Assembly: GCA_009908535.1 (NCBI GenBank)
Contig: JAAAOD010000121.1
Span: 1 to 8,909 of the forward strand
DNA length: 8,909 nucleotides
Direction of reading: 5' to 3'
DNA from: Verrucomicrobiota bacterium
Lineage (GTDB): Bacteria > Verrucomicrobiota > Verrucomicrobiia > Opitutales > Oceanipulchritudinaceae
The translations under genes were made by a program, and so were the position numbers. Shown in pieces: positions 1 to 6,297 of this stretch. Each line of letters begins with the position of its first letter. Positions within the stretch are counted from its first letter, which is position 1. Under the pieces are notes generated by a model that saw nothing but the letters and a program-made list of their open reading frames with translations, ran no database searches and had not been told where the DNA came from.

Positions 1-1308
1 CCGCTCGCGCGAGGCCTGCGGGATTGCGCTCTCTTCTTCCGCCTTCTGCCGTGCCGCGAGGAGGAATACCACGTCGGCATCCTGTTCAATGGAACCGGAC
101 TCGCGCAAATCCGAAATCCGTGGCTGACGGTTTTCCTTTTCAGAGGAACGGTTCAACTGGCTGAGGACGAGCACGGGCAGGTTCAACTCCTTCGCCATCG
201 CCTTGAGGCCGCGGCTGATCTCCGAGATCTGCTGCTCGCGGGGAACGCGGTAATCGGTCCCGTTGATGAGCTGCAGGTAGTCGACCACGATGAGGTCAAT
301 GCCGTGCTGCTTGCGCAGGCGGCGTGCCTTTGCCCGCAACTGGAGAATGTTCAGCCCGCTGCTGTCGTCCACCCAGATGGGTGCACTGCGGAGCACGGTG
401 GCCGCCTTTCCGAGTTCGCGCTGTTGTTCCTGCCCCAGCATGCGGTCGCGCACCTTCCGCATGCTCACCCTGGCACGGCCGCACAGCATCCGCATGGCGA
501 GTTGTTCCGAGGGCATTTCGAGGCTGAAAACGAGAACGCTCCGTGCCTCCCCTTTCGTCGGCAAGGCGACGTTTTCGGCGATGTTCATGCCAAGGGAGGT
601 CTTCCCCATGGAGGGCCGCGCCGCAAGGACCACCATCTGCCCCGAATGGAGGCCGAAGGTCATTTTGTCCACGTCGGTGTAACCGGTGAGGACGCCGTCC
701 TCCTGTTCCCCGGCAAGAATGTGCTGGATGAGATGGCCGGCGTCGTCGATGGCCCGGTCAAACTTCTGCGCGGAGTCCTCTACCCGCTCCTCGTTGATGG
801 CGAGAATCTGCTGCTCGACGGAATCGATGAAGTGATCCAGCTGGTCCTGGTTCACGTAGGCCTCCTCCGCGATATGCCCCGCCGTCTGGATGAGGCGACG
901 CAGGAGCCACTTCTGCCGCACGATCTCCAGCCAGTGGCGCGCGTTCGCGAAGGACTCGATTCGGTCGGTCAGCCCCACCAGGGTTCCGGGCCCGCCGATC
1001 AGCTGCACCAGAGGGGTTTTCGGATCCGTGAAGCGCTGCTGTTCCTTGAGCCACTCGATGCTGCCGACACTGCGGCTCTGCAGGGCGTTGAGGACCGTCA
1101 CCTCGTCGACGGGGTCGCCCTTTTCATAGAGATCGTTGAGGATCTGGTAGACGACCTGGTGCGCGGGTTTGAAAAAGGCGTCGGCGCGCAGCCCGGCCTC
1201 CATGCAGGCGGAGAGAATATCCTGCCCGGGATCGATCAGACAGGAGCCGAGGAGGCCCTCTTCCGCCTCCAGGCTGTGGGGCGGAACGCGGCGGGCTTCT
1301 TCGCTCAT
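1..1308 (-). CDS. dnaB: Replicative DNA helicase DnaB (3' part cut by the window edge)
   Basis: This gene encodes the hexameric ATP-dependent helicase that unwinds DNA at the replication fork and binds primase. I translated it from ATG at 1308; 436 codons are open to the window edge with no stop, so the C-terminus is missing. The N-terminal domain starts with HSLEAEEGLLGSCLID (residues 11-26). The RecA-like domain has Walker A ARPSMGKTS (230-238), the FSLEMP glutamate (E264), Walker B LIVVDYLQL (339-347), and the SQLNRS and SDLRESGSIEQDAD motifs (383-388, 399-412). Walker A, Walker B and the DnaB signature motifs are intact. The end of the N-terminal domain, around residues 78-120, looks some 15-25 residues longer than in E. 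coli DnaB. No intein is visible. No strong Shine-Dalgarno precedes the ATG. It lies 53 bases after rplI on the same strand and is probably the distal gene of the operon. Confidence 0.96.
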   Translation of the reverse strand, partial: MSEEARRVPPHSLEAEEGLLGSCLIDPGQDILSACMEAGLRADAFFKPAHQVVYQILNDLYEKGDPVDEVTVLNALQSRSVGSIEWLKEQQRFTDPKTPLVQLIGGPGTLVGLTDRIESFANARHWLEIVRQKWLLRRLIQTAGHIAEEAYVNQDQLDHFIDSVEQQILAINEERVEDSAQKFDRAIDDAGHLIQHILAGEQEDGVLTGYTDVDKMTFGLHSGQMVVLAARPSMGKTSLGMNIAENVALPTKGEARSVLVFSLEMPSEQLAMRMLCGRARVSMRKVRDRMLGQEQQRELGKAATVLRSAPIWVDDSSGLNILQLRAKARRLRKQHGIDLIVVDYLQLINGTDYRVPREQQISEISRGLKAMAKELNLPVLVLSQLNRSSEKENRQPRISDLRESGSIEQDADVVFLLAARQKAEEESAIPQASRER

Positions 1309-1361
1309 CGGGGCTGGTTCGTGAACCGTTCAGGCACGGGGCGAGTCCCGAAATGCGCGCG

Positions 1362-1859
1362 TCAGGCTCCCTGCGTGCCCGCCTCTTCGTCTTCCTCTTC
1401 GATCGGATTCTCCGAGACGACCTCGAAATCGAAATCGATCGTCACCTCCGGATGGAGCCGGATCCGCGTGGTGTGCTTTCCGAGGCTTTTCACCGGATTG
1501 TAAAGGCTGACCTGTTTCTTCTCGAGGTTGACCCCTTCTTCGCCGATGCGGTCGATGAGGTCCTGCGCGGTGATAGCACCGAACATCTTCCCGCCGGGGC
1601 CGGTCTTGACCGCGAAGACAATACTCATGCCCTCGAGCCTGCCTTTGATGGCCTCGGCGGCCTCAAGTTCGGAGGCACGCCGCTTTTCCGAGCGGGTGCG
1701 CAGGGATTCAATCTGCTTCCTGTTTGCGCGGGTGACCGGAATGGCCTTCCCCCGGGGAAGAAGGTAATTGCGGGCGTAGCCGGCGGCGACACTCACGGTA
1801 TCGCCTTCATTGCCGAGGTCCTCGATCGGCTCGAGGAGTAAAAGTTCTGCGTTTGCCAT
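1362..1859 (-). CDS. rplI: 50S ribosomal protein L9
   Basis: L9 binds 23S rRNA near the L1 stalk and helps hold the reading frame. The 165-residue product has the N-terminal L9 signature, with LGNEGDTVSVAAGYARNYLL (residues 15-34) followed by PRGKA. A charged linker helix follows (about 45-75), then the C-terminal domain with GPGGKMFGAIT (87-97). The protein is longer than the roughly 150-residue family norm because of an acidic tail after residue 150 (EEEDEEAGTQGA). The start at 1859 is supported by AGGAG (positions 1868-1872 on this strand), at good spacing. It sits between ssb and dnaB. In many bacteria rpsR lies just before rplI, but here only 60 bases separate ssb and rplI. Confidence 0.97.
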   Translation of the reverse strand: MANAELLLLEPIEDLGNEGDTVSVAAGYARNYLLPRGKAIPVTRANRKQIESLRTRSEKRRASELEAAEAIKGRLEGMSIVFAVKTGPGGKMFGAITAQDLIDRIGEEGVNLEKKQVSLYNPVKSLGKHTTRIRLHPEVTIDFDFEVVSENPIEEEDEEAGTQGA

Positions 1860-1919
1860 GGTTTGTTCTCCTGTAGGTTCGGAAATAAGGTGGATCCGTT
1901 CAATGGATAACGGTTGTGA

Positions 1920-2390
1920 TCAAAAAGGGATGTCTTCGTCTTCCTGAAAGTCATTCCCGCCGCCGGTGTTGCCGTTGCTGGAGCCCCCCGTGGATTGCGT
2001 GGACTGGCCGCGATACCCGCCGCCTCCTTCGGATGTGCCCTCATTAACCCCGGCCTCTCCAGCGCGCCCGAGGAACTGGAAGCCTTCCAGGACGACGACA
2101 AGCTTGGAGCGGTTTTCCCCGTTGCTGGTCTGCCACTGGTCGAGGCGCAGGCGCCCTTCCACAAAAAGCGGGGACCCCTTCTGGCAGTATTTGGAAATGA
2201 CCTCCGCCTGCTGGCCAAAGGCATCGATATCGACAAAAGTCGTCTCCTCGCGCTGCTCGTTGTCGCGGGTGCGGTAGCGCCGGTTCACGGCCATCCCGAG
2301 CTTGGCGATCGTCGTCCCGGCGGGGGTCGTGCGCACATCGGGATCCCGGGTAAGGTTCCCCATCAACATGACTTTGTTGTAGGATGCCAT
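1920..2390 (-). CDS. ssb: Single-stranded DNA-binding protein
   Basis: SSB coats single-stranded DNA during replication, repair and recombination and recruits partner proteins through its C-terminal tip. The 156-residue product has an OB-fold from about residue 1 to 110, opening MASYNKVMLMGNLTRDPDVR and containing FVDIDAFGQQAE and FVEGRLRLDQW. A flexible Gly/Ser/Asn/Gln-rich linker follows (about 111-148), and the protein ends in the classic acidic tip DEDIPF. Length and layout are typical. The start at 2390 is preceded by CGGAGA, a modest ribosome-binding site. It lies between rpsF (34-base gap) and rplI, as in the widespread rpsF-ssb-(rpsR)-rplI arrangement, so it is probably co-transcribed with ribosomal protein genes. 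Confidence 0.97.
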   Translation of the reverse strand: MASYNKVMLMGNLTRDPDVRTTPAGTTIAKLGMAVNRRYRTRDNEQREETTFVDIDAFGQQAEVISKYCQKGSPLFVEGRLRLDQWQTSNGENRSKLVVVLEGFQFLGRAGEAGVNEGTSEGGGGYRGQSTQSTGGSSNGNTGGGNDFQEDEDIPF

Positions 2391-2424
2391 GGCGTTGTCT
2401 CCGAAGGTGTACAGGTTATCCGGG

Positions 2425-2724
2425 TTAGACGGAGCGGACCATGATCCGCTTGATCTGGTCGTCCAGACGGATGCGGTCCTGCAGCTCGTCCGGCAGGTTC
2501 GCCGGCCCGCTTGCCTGCACGGAGAGGTAGGTATCCCCGGTATGATCCTGTTCCGTTACGCGGGTGAATTCCATTCGCCCGAGGTTTTCCACTTTACCGA
2601 CGTCACCGCCGAGTTCGCCGAGGAGAGTGGTGATTTTCTCCTCCAGCGATTCCACCGGGGCCTCGTAGCCGCGGGTGTCAAGAATGACGGTCAGTTGGTA
2701 GGTCCGTTTCGTTGGGTCGCTCAT
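2425..2724 (-). CDS. rpsF: 30S ribosomal protein S6
   Basis: S6 is a small-subunit protein of the central domain that normally binds as a heterodimer with S18. The 99-residue product shows the S6 fold pattern: a first strand YQLTVILD (9-16), helix SLEEKITTLLGELGG, the strand with ENLGRMEF, and the closing helix/strand IRLDDQIKRIMVRSV, comparable to E. coli FRFNDAVIRSMVMR. Length matches the family. The ATG at 2724 lies inside the 3' end of pth, giving a 47-base overlap in a different frame, so translation may be coupled. I see no clear Shine-Dalgarno. The downstream neighbour is ssb. The gene for the S18 partner, rpsR, is not in this cluster. Confidence 0.95.
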   Translation of the reverse strand: MSDPTKRTYQLTVILDTRGYEAPVESLEEKITTLLGELGGDVGKVENLGRMEFTRVTEQDHTGDTYLSVQASGPANLPDELQDRIRLDDQIKRIMVRSV

Positions 2725-3307
2725 GTTGTCGTTTGCGTTGATTCAAGGTGTTGCCGGCGAGAAGAGGTCCTTTGCGGAGGATCAACTCCATGGCGTCGAG
2801 GATCGCATCCCATCGGGGCGCGAGGCGGGAGATCTCGTCCGCGCTGAAGCGGCCGAGAACGTAATCGGTGAGGGACATTTCGGGGTGATGCTTTTCCCCG
2901 ATGCCAAGGCGCAGGCGGGGAAAATTCCGTCCCAGAAGCTGGATGATATCGGCCAGTCCGTTGTGCCCGCCCGCTCCGCCGGTGGTGTTCAGCTTGAACG
3001 TACCCGGCGGCAACTGCACCTCGTCGTAAACCACCAACACGTTGACCGGCGCCCATTTATAATACCGGCAGACCGCCGCGACGGCCTTGCCGCTGGCGTT
3101 CATGAACGTCTGGGGCTTCAACAGCAACGCAGGGTTGCCGTCGATTACGATGGAGGCGGTCTGGGCACAGAAACGGGACTCTTCCTTCCAAGGCGCGGAA
3201 TGGCGTGCGGCCAGCCGCTCCACTGCGGAAAACCCGATATTGTGGCGCGTCCCATCGTATCGCGGTCCGGGATTTCCGAGTCCCGCGATGACGCGCACCG
3301 ATTGCAT
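2678..3307 (-). CDS. pth: Peptidyl-tRNA hydrolase
   Basis: This enzyme hydrolyses the ester bond of peptidyl-tRNAs dropped from stalled ribosomes and so recycles tRNA. The 209-residue protein has the whole Pth active-site set: VIAGLGNPGPRY with N12, the catalytic His in TRHNIGF (H22), TFMNASG with N70, VYDE with D95, and GGHNGL with N116. These match E. coli N10, H20, N68, D93 and N114. It is slightly longer than E. coli Pth (194 residues). The last 15 codons lie within the 47-base overlap with rpsF. The ATG at 3307 is preceded by a pyrimidine-rich stretch instead of a recognisable Shine-Dalgarno. It follows rplY by 30 bases, and the rplY-pth pair is conserved in many bacteria. Confidence 0.97.
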   Translation of the reverse strand: MQSVRVIAGLGNPGPRYDGTRHNIGFSAVERLAARHSAPWKEESRFCAQTASIVIDGNPALLLKPQTFMNASGKAVAAVCRYYKWAPVNVLVVYDEVQLPPGTFKLNTTGGAGGHNGLADIIQLLGRNFPRLRLGIGEKHHPEMSLTDYVLGRFSADEISRLAPRWDAILDAMELILRKGPLLAGNTLNQRKRQHERPNETDLPTDRHS

Positions 3308-3337
3308 GCAAAGAACAAAAAGGAAAAAGAGAGCGGT

Positions 3338-4018
3338 TCAGCTTTCCTTGCCGTCCCCTTCTTCGGATCCTTCCCCTTCGGCGGAGGCGGGGACGGTCGC
3401 GCCCTCTTCGGCGGCGACTTCCCCCTCGGCCTCCTCTTCGGCTCCGGAAGCGCCACCGGATGCACCGACGCAGGATACCACGACCATGTCGGGGTCATCA
3501 AGGAAGGTCACCCCCTCGGGAGCATCGACCTCCGAAAGGTGGATCGACCTGCCGATTTCGAGCGCACTGACATCGAGATGGATGCCTTCGGGAAGGTGGC
3601 GCGGACGGCAGCGGACGCGAAGCTCAGTGGCGGAAACTTCAAGGACTCCCCCGTAGTTTTTCACCCCGTCGGCGACGCCGGTGGTGTTCAGCGGGATGGA
3701 GGCTTCCATTTCCTGACCGCGGACGATTTCCTTGAAGTCGATATGGACGAAATCATCCGAACGCGGGTTGCGCTGCAGTTCCTGGATGATCGCGAAGGAG
3801 GTGTCCTCATCGCCCTCCCCCATTTTGAGCTCAATGAGGGCGGCCTTCCCCATGATCTGTCGGTATTTCTGCCCGAATTCGTGGTCGTTGAGGGAAAGGA
3901 GACGGTTGCCGGATTCACCGTAGAAAACAGCGGGAATTCGGCCTTCGCGCCGCAGCGACTTGTTGGCCGAACGGCCGGTTTCCTTCCGGTCTTGAGTCTG
4001 GATGGTGATTTGTTTCAT
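3338..4018 (-). CDS. rplY: 50S ribosomal protein L25, general stress (CTC/TL5) form
   Basis: L25 binds 5S rRNA in the large subunit. The 226-residue product is the long two-domain CTC/TL5 type, unlike the ~94-residue E. coli protein. The 5S-binding domain covers about residues 1-95 and includes RSANKSLRREGRIPAVFYG (16-34) and the ELQRNPRSDDFVHIDF segment (80-95). The TL5 C-terminal beta domain runs from about 100 to 187, with GVADGVKNYGGVLEV inside it. The last ~35 residues are an acidic Ala/Glu/Gly-rich tail. I chose ATG at 4018 (MKQITIQTQD) because the family starts there; the frame stays open upstream, but those residues look non-coding. It appears to be the first gene of the minus-strand operon, divergent from tRNA-Thr. 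Confidence 0.95.
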   Translation of the reverse strand: MKQITIQTQDRKETGRSANKSLRREGRIPAVFYGESGNRLLSLNDHEFGQKYRQIMGKAALIELKMGEGDEDTSFAIIQELQRNPRSDDFVHIDFKEIVRGQEMEASIPLNTTGVADGVKNYGGVLEVSATELRVRCRPRHLPEGIHLDVSALEIGRSIHLSEVDAPEGVTFLDDPDMVVVSCVGASGGASGAEEEAEGEVAAEEGATVPASAEGEGSEEGDGKES

Positions 4019-4187
4019 GAGCGCACGGTTCGGTTGCGGTTCCGCATAGGGAAAAACGATCACCGAAAACGGAGCCTGCGGGCATGGCAATGCAAAAAAT
4101 ACCCGAAGGGCTTGGACGCTGCCAGAAGGCCCCATTTTCTGATTGCCATGCCCGGAACCGCTTTTCACCTTGGCCCTTTTCCACGGT
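4019..4187. other. Divergent intergenic region between rplY and tRNA-Thr
   Basis: These 169 bases contain no convincing gene. They should carry the promoters of the rplY operon (minus) and of tRNA-Thr (plus), but I could not assign a confident -35/-10 pair for either. The main visible structure is the 13-bp inverted repeat listed separately. On the minus strand there is also GCCC-TTCG-GGT followed by ATTTTTT (about 4095-4112), which resembles a very short UUCG-loop hairpin with a T run. The stem is only 4 bp with one G-U pair, so I do not call it a terminator. Confidence 0.6.
4079..4154. repeat. 13-bp perfect inverted repeat with a 50-base interior, upstream of rplY
   Basis: Arm CGGGCATGGCAAT at 4079-4091 is the exact reverse complement of ATTGCCATGCCCG at 4142-4154. 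The arms lie in the divergent region upstream of rplY and of tRNA-Thr. In RNA this could close a long hairpin in the rplY leader; in DNA the two arms could be paired sites for one regulator. The interior also contains GGGCTT and AAGGCCC, which could form an imperfect inner stem. Function is unknown. Confidence 0.6.
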
Positions 4188-4263
4188 GCCACCCTAGCTC
4201 AGTTGGTAGAGCAGCTCACTCGTAATGAGCAGGTCGACGGTTCGAGTCCGTTGGGTGGCTCCA
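4188..4263 (+). tRNA. tRNA-Thr, anticodon CGT
   Basis: The 76-base gene folds as a full cloverleaf. The acceptor stem is GCCACCC with GGGTGGC. The D arm is GCTC-AGTTGGTA-GAGC. The anticodon stem is GCTCA/TGAGC around loop CTCGTAA, giving anticodon CGT, which reads ACG (threonine). The variable loop has five bases (AGGTC). The T arm is GACGG-TTCGAGT-CCGTT with one G-U closing pair. Discriminator T and an encoded CCA end the gene at 4261-4263. It lies just upstream of the 24-bp repeat cluster and of the accessory module. tRNA 3' ends are common integration sites, but I found no second partial copy of this 3' end in the window. Confidence 0.97.
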
Positions 4264-4275
4264 CCCTTCTTTGCT

Positions 4276-4420
4276 GAGGCCGAACGGCTGTCGCTCGTTC
4301 GCTACAGATCGCGCAGCCGTAGCGAACGAGCGACAGCCGTTCAGTCACGCATACGTAGCGAACGAGCGACAGCCGTTCAGTCACGCATACGTAGCGAACG
4401 AGCGACAGCCGTTCGGCCTC
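4276..4420. repeat. Palindromic repeat cluster: 24-bp core, one inverted and three 36-bp-phased direct copies
   Basis: The core begins GTAGCGAACGAGCG and ends ACAGCCGTTC. It occurs on the plus strand at 4319-4342, 4355-4378 and 4391-4414, all identical and spaced exactly 36 bases. It also occurs inverted at 4282-4305. The two 12-base gaps between direct copies are both AGTCACGCATAC. The outer copies extend to a perfect 30-bp inverted repeat (4276-4305 with 4391-4420), beginning GAGGCC and ending GGCCTC. The inverted copy and first direct copy can form a 24-bp hairpin with a 13-base loop (4306-4318). The cluster fills most of the space between tRNA-Thr and the AraC gene. Most six-frame readings stay open and give repetitive peptides such as ERLSLVRY, which I take as spurious. 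It looks like a dispersed palindromic element locally amplified in tandem. Confidence 0.9.
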
Positions 4421-4429
4421 CTTTCTCTC

Positions 4430-5593
4430 ATGGAACCCGCTCTGTCTTCCCTCTCCGATGAGCTCTGGGAACGCCTTCTCGAGGAATGGGGACGGGAACC
4501 CGAAGGCGTGCTCTCCCACTGCCAGCTGGATGGGACGCGCTTACGGACGACGGGGGAAGCCCGCTCCGGACGCCGATTCTGGCGCAGCCGGGCCATCGCG
4601 GAAGCCCGGCGCTGGGGAGAACCGGTCCTTTGTCCGACCCCGGAGGATACGGTTTTTTTCGCCCTTCCGCTGCACGAAAACAACCGTTGCGAATGCGCCC
4701 TTGTCGTTGAGGACCTGCCTCTGGATCCACCGCGAGAGGCGGCTTCGGAAAACCCGGCGCAACGCCTGCAGAAGGCTCTCGACACCCTCTGGTCCTTCGG
4801 GCGCCGCGAAAACCTCACCAATGAGGCTCTTCTGCGGGAGACTCGCCGCGCCGCCGACCTCGAGCGCCAGAAGGCGGAAGCCATCCATGAAGTGAAACGG
4901 GCGGACGTGCCCCCTGTCGGTGATGTCTACCTCAAACTCGAACCGGACCTGATCCGGTATATCCAGACGGGCAATCTGCCGGCTGCCCGCGGCGCGTTGA
5001 ACCAGATTCTCACCCACATCCACGGCGTCAGCCACGATAACTTCGCGGTCCTCAAAGGCTACCTGCTGGAACTGATCAGCAGCATGCACCGGGCCGCCCT
5101 GACCAGTGGCGCCCCGCCAAAGGAGATCGGCCGCATCCACGCCGCCGGATTGCAGCGCGTCTTCCGCCTCGAGGACGAGGAGGACCTTGCCACATGGACC
5201 CATGAAATGCTGAACGCCCTTCTCGAGGCGATCGAGCGGTCGGCTGCGCGGCAGGGAAAGGCGGACGTGGTGGATAAGGCCATGGCGCTGATTCGCGACA
5301 ATCCTGAACGACCCCCGACCCGGGAAGAGGCGGCGCGGAAACTGCGCTGTTCGCCGGGGCATCTGTCCCGCGTCTTCCGTCGGCGCCAAGGACAGGGGTA
5401 TGCCCAGGCTTCCCTCGCTTACCGGCTCGATCTTGCCGCGGATCTCCTCCGCCATGCCGATCTCAGCCTGAAGGAGATTGCCCGCCGATGCGGGTTTTTC
5501 GACCCGAGCCACTTCGGCAAAAGCTTTCGTCAGCGCTTTGGGCGGACACCCCGGCAATATCGGGCAGAAAACATCACAAAATTACCAGAATAA
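4430..5593 (+). CDS. AraC-family transcriptional regulator
   Basis: This 387-residue protein is probably the local activator of the downstream corrinoid/methyltransferase genes. The C-terminal ~100 residues (about 278-378) are an AraC/XylS double helix-turn-helix: first HTH around TREEAARKLRCSPGHLSRVF (297-316), second around LSLKEIARRCGFFDPSHFGK (345-364), then the family ending FRQRFGRTPRQYR. The N-terminal part (about 1-100) contains LCPTPEDTVFFALPL and may be a small-ligand sensor of the PocR/PAS type, though I cannot assign it. A coiled-coil-prone helix follows (about 105-157) and then a helical segment (165-270) like the middle region of YesN/PocR-type regulators. I prefer ATG 4430, nine bases after the repeat cluster; the frame continues upstream into the repeats, but those residues are not protein-like. 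No Shine-Dalgarno is visible. Confidence 0.88.
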   Translation: MEPALSSLSDELWERLLEEWGREPEGVLSHCQLDGTRLRTTGEARSGRRFWRSRAIAEARRWGEPVLCPTPEDTVFFALPLHENNRCECALVVEDLPLDPPREAASENPAQRLQKALDTLWSFGRRENLTNEALLRETRRAADLERQKAEAIHEVKRADVPPVGDVYLKLEPDLIRYIQTGNLPAARGALNQILTHIHGVSHDNFAVLKGYLLELISSMHRAALTSGAPPKEIGRIHAAGLQRVFRLEDEEDLATWTHEMLNALLEAIERSAARQGKADVVDKAMALIRDNPERPPTREEAARKLRCSPGHLSRVFRRRQGQGYAQASLAYRLDLAADLLRHADLSLKEIARRCGFFDPSHFGKSFRQRFGRTPRQYRAENITKLPE

Positions 5594-5601
5594 AGCGATT
5601 T

Positions 5602-5629
5602 TTGCCATGAATTGGTCTTTAAATACCAT
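5602..5629 (+). promoter_or_regulatory. Possible promoter for the corrinoid operon
   Basis: In the 60-base, AT-richer gap between the AraC gene and the corrinoid gene, TTGCCA (5602-5607) and TACCAT (5624-5629) lie 16 bases apart. They resemble a weak sigma-70 -35/-10 pair and would give a leader of roughly 20 bases before ATG 5654. The same segment has a CCATG direct repeat at 5605-5609 and 5626-5630, 21 bases apart, a spacing seen between AraC-family half-sites. This is a pattern-based guess. Confidence 0.3.
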
Positions 5630-5653
5630 GTAAGGCCCATTTGACTCTTCTTC

Positions 5654-6286
5654 ATGAGCGAAAACCTGTTGGAAACCCTGACCACGGCGATCAAGGCCGG
5701 GAAACGCAAAGACGCCAAGACGGCAACCGAAGTCCTGCTGGAGGCGGGTACGCCGCCCGGCCAAATCCTTGCGGCGCTGATTGCCGGCATGGACGATGTC
5801 GGGCGCCGCTTCAAGGCCAACGAGATCTTTGTCCCGGAAGTTCTGGTCTCCGCCCGGGCCATGAATACCTCCATGCAGATGCTGGAACCGGAACTGGTGA
5901 AGGCCGGCCTCGAACCGGAGCACACTGTGGTCATCGGTACGGTTGAGGGCGACCTGCACGACATCGGGAAGAACCTTGTCGGCATGATGCTCAAAGGGGC
6001 GAATTTCAAGGTCATCGACCTCGGGACCAATGTCAGCGCGGACGCCTTCGTGGAGAAGGTCAAGGAGACCGGGGCGGAAGTCATCGCCCTCTCCTCTCTC
6101 CTGACCACGACCATGCCGGCGATGAAGGAGGCGGTAACGCGGATCCGGGAGGCCGGACTTTCGGTGAAGGTCCTCGTCGGGGGCGCCCCGGTGACGGCCG
6201 AATTCGCCGACCAGATCCAGGCCGACGGCTACGGCGACGACGCCGCCTCCGCCGTCGAGGAAGCCCGCAAGCTGCTCTCCGCCTGA
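5654..6286 (+). CDS. Corrinoid (B12-binding) methyl-carrier protein, MtaC/MtbC/MtmC family
   Basis: The protein carries a methyl group on the cobalt of a bound corrinoid, between a substrate methyltransferase and an acceptor methyltransferase. The 210-residue product has the two expected domains. The first is an N-terminal helical cap (about 1-85), with GMDDVGRRFKANEIFVPEVL and the SARAMN helix. The second is a Rossmann-like B12 domain (about 90-210) with the base-off signature GDLHDIGKNLV, where H102 is the predicted lower axial cobalt ligand (D100-x-H102-D103-x-G105). ALSSLLTTTMPAM (145-157) and VLVGGAPVT (173-181) complete the corrinoid pocket. Length is normal and the start matches the family N-terminus, although upstream bases lack a clear Shine-Dalgarno. 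It is followed 11 bases later by the UroD-family methyltransferase. The methyl donor cannot be read from the sequence. Confidence 0.94.
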   Translation: MSENLLETLTTAIKAGKRKDAKTATEVLLEAGTPPGQILAALIAGMDDVGRRFKANEIFVPEVLVSARAMNTSMQMLEPELVKAGLEPEHTVVIGTVEGDLHDIGKNLVGMMLKGANFKVIDLGTNVSADAFVEKVKETGAEVIALSSLLTTTMPAMKEAVTRIREAGLSVKVLVGGAPVTAEFADQIQADGYGDDAASAVEEARKLLSA

Positions 6287-6297
6287 AGGAGAAAGAT

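Noticed and set aside
304..1503. Long plus-strand open frame of ~399 codons opposite dnaB
   Set aside because: It lies antisense to an unmistakable dnaB and the start of rplI, in GC-rich DNA where antisense frames stay open. Its product has no recognisable family features.
4095..4112. Intrinsic terminator on the minus strand upstream of rplY
   Set aside because: The stem is only 4 bp with a G-U pair. The T run is good, but the hairpin is too weak to call.
2723..4225. Long plus-strand open frame of ~500 codons opposite pth and rplY
   Set aside because: It is antisense to two confident genes and runs into the tRNA gene. The residues are those expected from reading pth and rplY backwards.
4188..4263. 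Integrative element attached to tRNA-Thr
   Set aside because: There is no integrase, and no second copy of the tRNA 3' end marks an attachment site within the window.
4319..4414. CRISPR array
   Set aside because: The regular 36-base period is tempting, but the gaps between 24-bp cores are only 12 bases and identical to each other. There are no unique spacers, and one copy is inverted.
4199..4519. Small open frames with ERLSLVRY / SERATAVRP repeats
   Set aside because: They are translations of the palindromic DNA repeat. Most frames on both strands stay open because the unit length is a multiple of three, so they are not evidence of a repeat protein.
4541..5557. Minus-strand open frame of ~338 codons opposite the AraC gene
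   Set aside because: The AraC double HTH on the plus strand is clear, and this frame is its antisense shadow.
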